From CADCUY01 sp964242735 (GTDB taxonomy: Bacteria > Actinomycetota > Actinomycetes > Actinomycetales > Quadrisphaeraceae): 14,894 nucleotides of DNA. The stretch covers positions 1 through 14,894 of the forward strand of contig CAXTAK010000033.1 of the NCBI GenBank assembly GCA_964242735.1, written 5' to 3'. The position numbers were made by a program, and so were the translations under genes. The notes under the pieces were generated by a model, which saw only the letters and a program-made list of their open reading frames with translations, was not told the origin of the DNA and ran no database searches. Positions 12,758 to 14,894 of the stretch are shown piece by piece (position 1 is the stretch's first letter; each line of letters opens with the position of its first letter).

Positions 12758-13723
12758 TCAGGTGGTGGTCAGCCCGGGGTTGCCTGGGTTGTTCGTCCCG
12801 CTGGGGAAGAACCCGCCCTTGGTGACACCCTGCGCCGCGGTCAGGTAGACGATGTTGTGCACCTGCTGCGTCGTCCGGCTGTAGGCGATGCTGTTCGCGT
12901 CGGTCGGCACGATGTTCGCCTTGCCGTCCTTCGTGACGCCCTCGTCGCGCTCATCGGTCCCGTCGAGGGAGTCCCGCGCGTCGGAGATCTTGTTCGCGAT
13001 CCCGATCGTGGCCTCGCCCATGTCGTACAGCGCGCCGCGCACGATGCCGGCGTGGTACGCCTCCACCGCCAGGATGCCCGCCGCGGCCTCGAGGAAGGTG
13101 TTGCTGTTGATCAGCGGCGCCCCGCCCTTGTACGCCGTCACGCCGACGTCCTCGAAGATGAACGCCCCGATCAGGAAGTTCGTGTCGTTCGCGAACGGGT
13201 CGAACGTGGCACCGGCGGGCACGACGTTGGCGGCCTGGGCGGCGGCGCTGAAGGCCCCCTTCAGGTCGATCGCCGGCCGCGAGACCGCCGACGCCCCGAG
13301 CGCCGCGCGCAGGAACTTCACGTGCGCGATCTCGTCGTTGGCGATCTCCTCGGCGTACTGCTTGATGTACCGCTCCTTGAAGGGCACCCGGCGCCCACCG
13401 ACGACCCCGCCCTTGGTGCCCGTGCCGTCCGTGATGGTGTTCTCCAGGCCGTGCCCGTAGGCGGCGAAGGAGTAGAACTCCGCCTCGAGGTACTCCAGGT
13501 TGAGCGCGAAGTTCAGCACCGCGGCGTCGCTGAGCTTCTGCGCGGGGGTGAGGTCGGCGTCGGGCGTGGCAGCGGAGGCGGCACCGGCCGCGGCACCACC
13601 GACGGCGGCCGCCCCCAGGACTCCCATGCCCATGAGACCGGCCTGGCGCAGGAAGTTGCGCCGGTCGGCAGGAGACTCAGCGCTCCTGCCGATCATGTCG
13701 AGGACGAGTGACTTGCCGAACAT
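12758..13723 (-). CDS. Tat-exported ferritin-like (Ferritin_2) protein
   Basis: A 321-residue protein. Residues 20-26 (DRRNFLR) are a twin-arginine motif followed by a hydrophobic, Ala/Gly-rich core to about residue 52, so it should be exported folded, with its metal cofactor. The mature part fits the Ferritin_2 family (PF13668): E77/E80 in NLEYLEAEFYS, the first ExxH in DEIAHV (E131, H134), E191 in IFEDVG and the second ExxH in VEAYHAG (E221, H224). These are the ligands of a four-helix-bundle diiron site, so an oxidase or metal-handling role is plausible but unproven; the family also includes plant desiccation-related proteins. ATG start with an AGAGGG SD six bases upstream. It follows the small CWB2 gene by 45 bases on the same strand and is probably co-transcribed. 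A Gly/Asn/Pro-rich tail ends the protein. Confidence 0.88.
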   Translation of the reverse strand: MFGKSLVLDMIGRSAESPADRRNFLRQAGLMGMGVLGAAAVGGAAAGAASAATPDADLTPAQKLSDAAVLNFALNLEYLEAEFYSFAAYGHGLENTITDGTGTKGGVVGGRRVPFKERYIKQYAEEIANDEIAHVKFLRAALGASAVSRPAIDLKGAFSAAAQAANVVPAGATFDPFANDTNFLIGAFIFEDVGVTAYKGGAPLINSNTFLEAAAGILAVEAYHAGIVRGALYDMGEATIGIANKISDARDSLDGTDERDEGVTKDGKANIVPTDANSIAYSRTTQQVHNIVYLTAAQGVTKGGFFPSGTNNPGNPGLTTT

Positions 13724-13768
13724 GTGGACCCTCTTCTCCAGGGGATGACGCGATGGGTGGTCAGGCGG

Positions 13769-14812
13769 TCACTGCGCGCGAGCAGTGGCCTCGGCGACGG
13801 CCTTGTCGGAGACCGCGTTCGTGCCACCGAGCACGTAGCCGTGGTCGTCGAGGTTCGCCGAGTGCTTGTCGAGGTAGTCGCCAGCACGCGGCCCGACCGC
13901 GTCGTTGCCCTCGATGAAGAGCAGCGGCGTGCCGGTGGCGCCGGTCAGCGGGGCGGCGACGAGCGCGTCGGCGGCGTTGGTGTTGACCCCACCCACCAGT
14001 GCGGCGTTCTTGAAGGTGAAGTACTCGTTCGCGACGGCGTGCTCGGCGACCAGCACCGCGGTCTCCTGCCGGTCGACACCACCGAGTCGCCCGGTGGCCC
14101 CGGAGTCGGCGTAGACCGCGTCGCTGACCACGGCGTTGCCGCCGATGACGGTGCGGGCGGGGGTCTTCAGCAGGTCCAGCGACGCCCTGGTCGCAGCCGG
14201 GAGGGTGCCGGCCTCGGTGAGGAGGATCGGGTAGCCGCGGGCGTAGGCGATCGGACCCGCCGCGAGGGCGTCGGCCTGGCGCGTGCCGGAGGCGATGAAG
14301 ATCCGCTCCGGCTCGTACCCGGTGGCGTCGAAGTCGGCGCGGGCGACCCGGGCCGCGGTGTCGTAGCGGTCGGTGCCGCCGAAGCGGGTGACCTGGTAGG
14401 ACTTCTTCCACTCGTCCTCGAGCTGCTGGGAGATCACCGCTGTGCCGCCGACGACCCAGGCGCGCTTGACGCCGAGCCGCTTGATCTCGTCCTGCGTCAC
14501 CTGGGCCATCGAGTTCGTCTCGGTGTACAGGATCGGCGCGTTCTTCAGGCCCGCGAGGTACGAGGCGGTGAGGCCGTCGACGATGGAGAACTGGCTGACG
14601 ATGACGACGTCCTCGGTCATCCCGGCGTCGGGGTAGAGCGCCTTGGACGCCGCGATGGAGGTCTCGAGGCGGGTGGCGCCGGCGACGCGCTCGTCGAAGG
14701 CGAAGCCGGTCACGGCCTGGGCCGTGCCGGCGCCGAGGGTGCCGACCAGGACGGTCGCGGCCAGCCCTGCGCCGATGCCGGCGCGGCGCCGACGGATGGG
14801 TGTTGCGGACAC
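13769..14812 (-). CDS. Short secreted cell wall-binding repeat 2 (CWB2) protein
   Basis: A 347-residue exported protein made almost entirely of CWB2 modules. An Arg-rich n-region (IRRRR) and hydrophobic core end in a Sec cleavage site near AQA (residue 33). Three repeats follow, marked by RVAGATRLETS (43-53), RFGGTDRYDTA (143-153) and RLGGVDRQETA (242-252), with VVGGT, VIGGN and VLGGT strands closing each one. It is a paralogue of the wall-binding part of the large CWB2 protein (compare GLKNAPILY with GLRNAPILF) but has no added ectodomain. It may serve as a wall anchor or adaptor, perhaps for the ferritin-like protein encoded 45 bases downstream. The GTG at 14812 is preferred because TTGGAGG just upstream is a good SD; the in-frame TTG at 14824 lies inside that SD. 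Confidence 0.9.
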   Translation of the reverse strand: MSATPIRRRRAGIGAGLAATVLVGTLGAGTAQAVTGFAFDERVAGATRLETSIAASKALYPDAGMTEDVVIVSQFSIVDGLTASYLAGLKNAPILYTETNSMAQVTQDEIKRLGVKRAWVVGGTAVISQQLEDEWKKSYQVTRFGGTDRYDTAARVARADFDATGYEPERIFIASGTRQADALAAGPIAYARGYPILLTEAGTLPAATRASLDLLKTPARTVIGGNAVVSDAVYADSGATGRLGGVDRQETAVLVAEHAVANEYFTFKNAALVGGVNTNAADALVAAPLTGATGTPLLFIEGNDAVGPRAGDYLDKHSANLDDHGYVLGGTNAVSDKAVAEATARAQ

Positions 14813-14860
14813 TGGTGCCTCCAAGGCAGGTGCGGTGCTGGGCGGGTGGTCTGGTCTGGG

Positions 14861-14894
14861 CTGGGCTGCCTCGCTGGGCTGCCTCGCTGGGCTG
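14861..14894. repeat. 13-bp tandem repeat upstream of the short CWB2 gene
   Basis: CTGGGCTGCCTCG is present at 14861-14873 and 14874-14886, with a partial third copy (CTGGGCTG) running to the window end. It lies about 50-80 bases upstream of the GTG start, in the promoter or leader area, and may continue beyond the window. Confidence 0.85.

Noticed and set aside
14813..14824. TTG start four codons upstream for the short CWB2 gene
   Set aside because: The TTG lies within the TTGGAGG ribosome-binding sequence of the GTG at 14812.

Overview
The window is very G+C-rich DNA with codon third positions almost all G or C. GTG starts are common, several promoters look leaderless, and the gene families are actinobacterial: cell-wall-binding repeat 2 (CWB2) surface proteins, DUF222/HNH (13E12-type) protein, DUF2304. 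A Kineosporiales-like actinomycete is a reasonable guess, but nothing here fixes the genus. Two 100-base runs of N (9786-9885 and 11582-11681) show this is a scaffold from a draft assembly.

Layout. (1) 177-3209, minus: a 1010-residue secreted CWB2 protein with a large beta-rich ectodomain. It has a structured leader and a hairpin terminator. (2) 3633-4310, plus: a Phd/VapB-type antitoxin and PIN-domain toxin pair under a perfect palindromic operator. (3) 4352-5607, plus: a GT2 glycosyltransferase and a DUF2304 membrane protein. (4) 10070-5624, minus: a surface-polysaccharide operon read in the order GT4 glycosyltransferase (interrupted by gap 1), GT4 glycosyltransferase, Wzx-like flippase, a 70-residue unknown protein, and an NAD-dependent epimerase. 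Neighbouring genes overlap or nearly touch. (5) 10204-12402, plus: a DUF222/HNH nuclease-family gene behind an SOS (LexA) box. It is broken on paper by a 13-bp tandem duplication and by gap 2. Removing one repeat copy and merging the 28-bp duplicated gap edges restores one open frame of about 674 codons. (6) 12403-12757: a non-coding stretch with hairpin terminators. (7) 14812-12758, minus: a second, short CWB2 protein followed 45 bp later by a Tat-exported ferritin-like (Ferritin_2) protein.

How the parts fit. The window is largely about the cell envelope: two CWB2 wall proteins flank genes that make, decorate and export a surface glycan, and one CWB2 protein is co-transcribed with an exported ferritin-like protein. 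The toxin-antitoxin pair and the SOS-linked nuclease gene are accessory insertions between these blocks. Translation initiation seems to differ by group: the exported proteins have strong Shine-Dalgarno sequences, while the first genes of several other units have a -10-like hexamer exactly six bases before the start codon. I found no tRNA, rRNA, CRISPR array, insertion sequence or phage gene.
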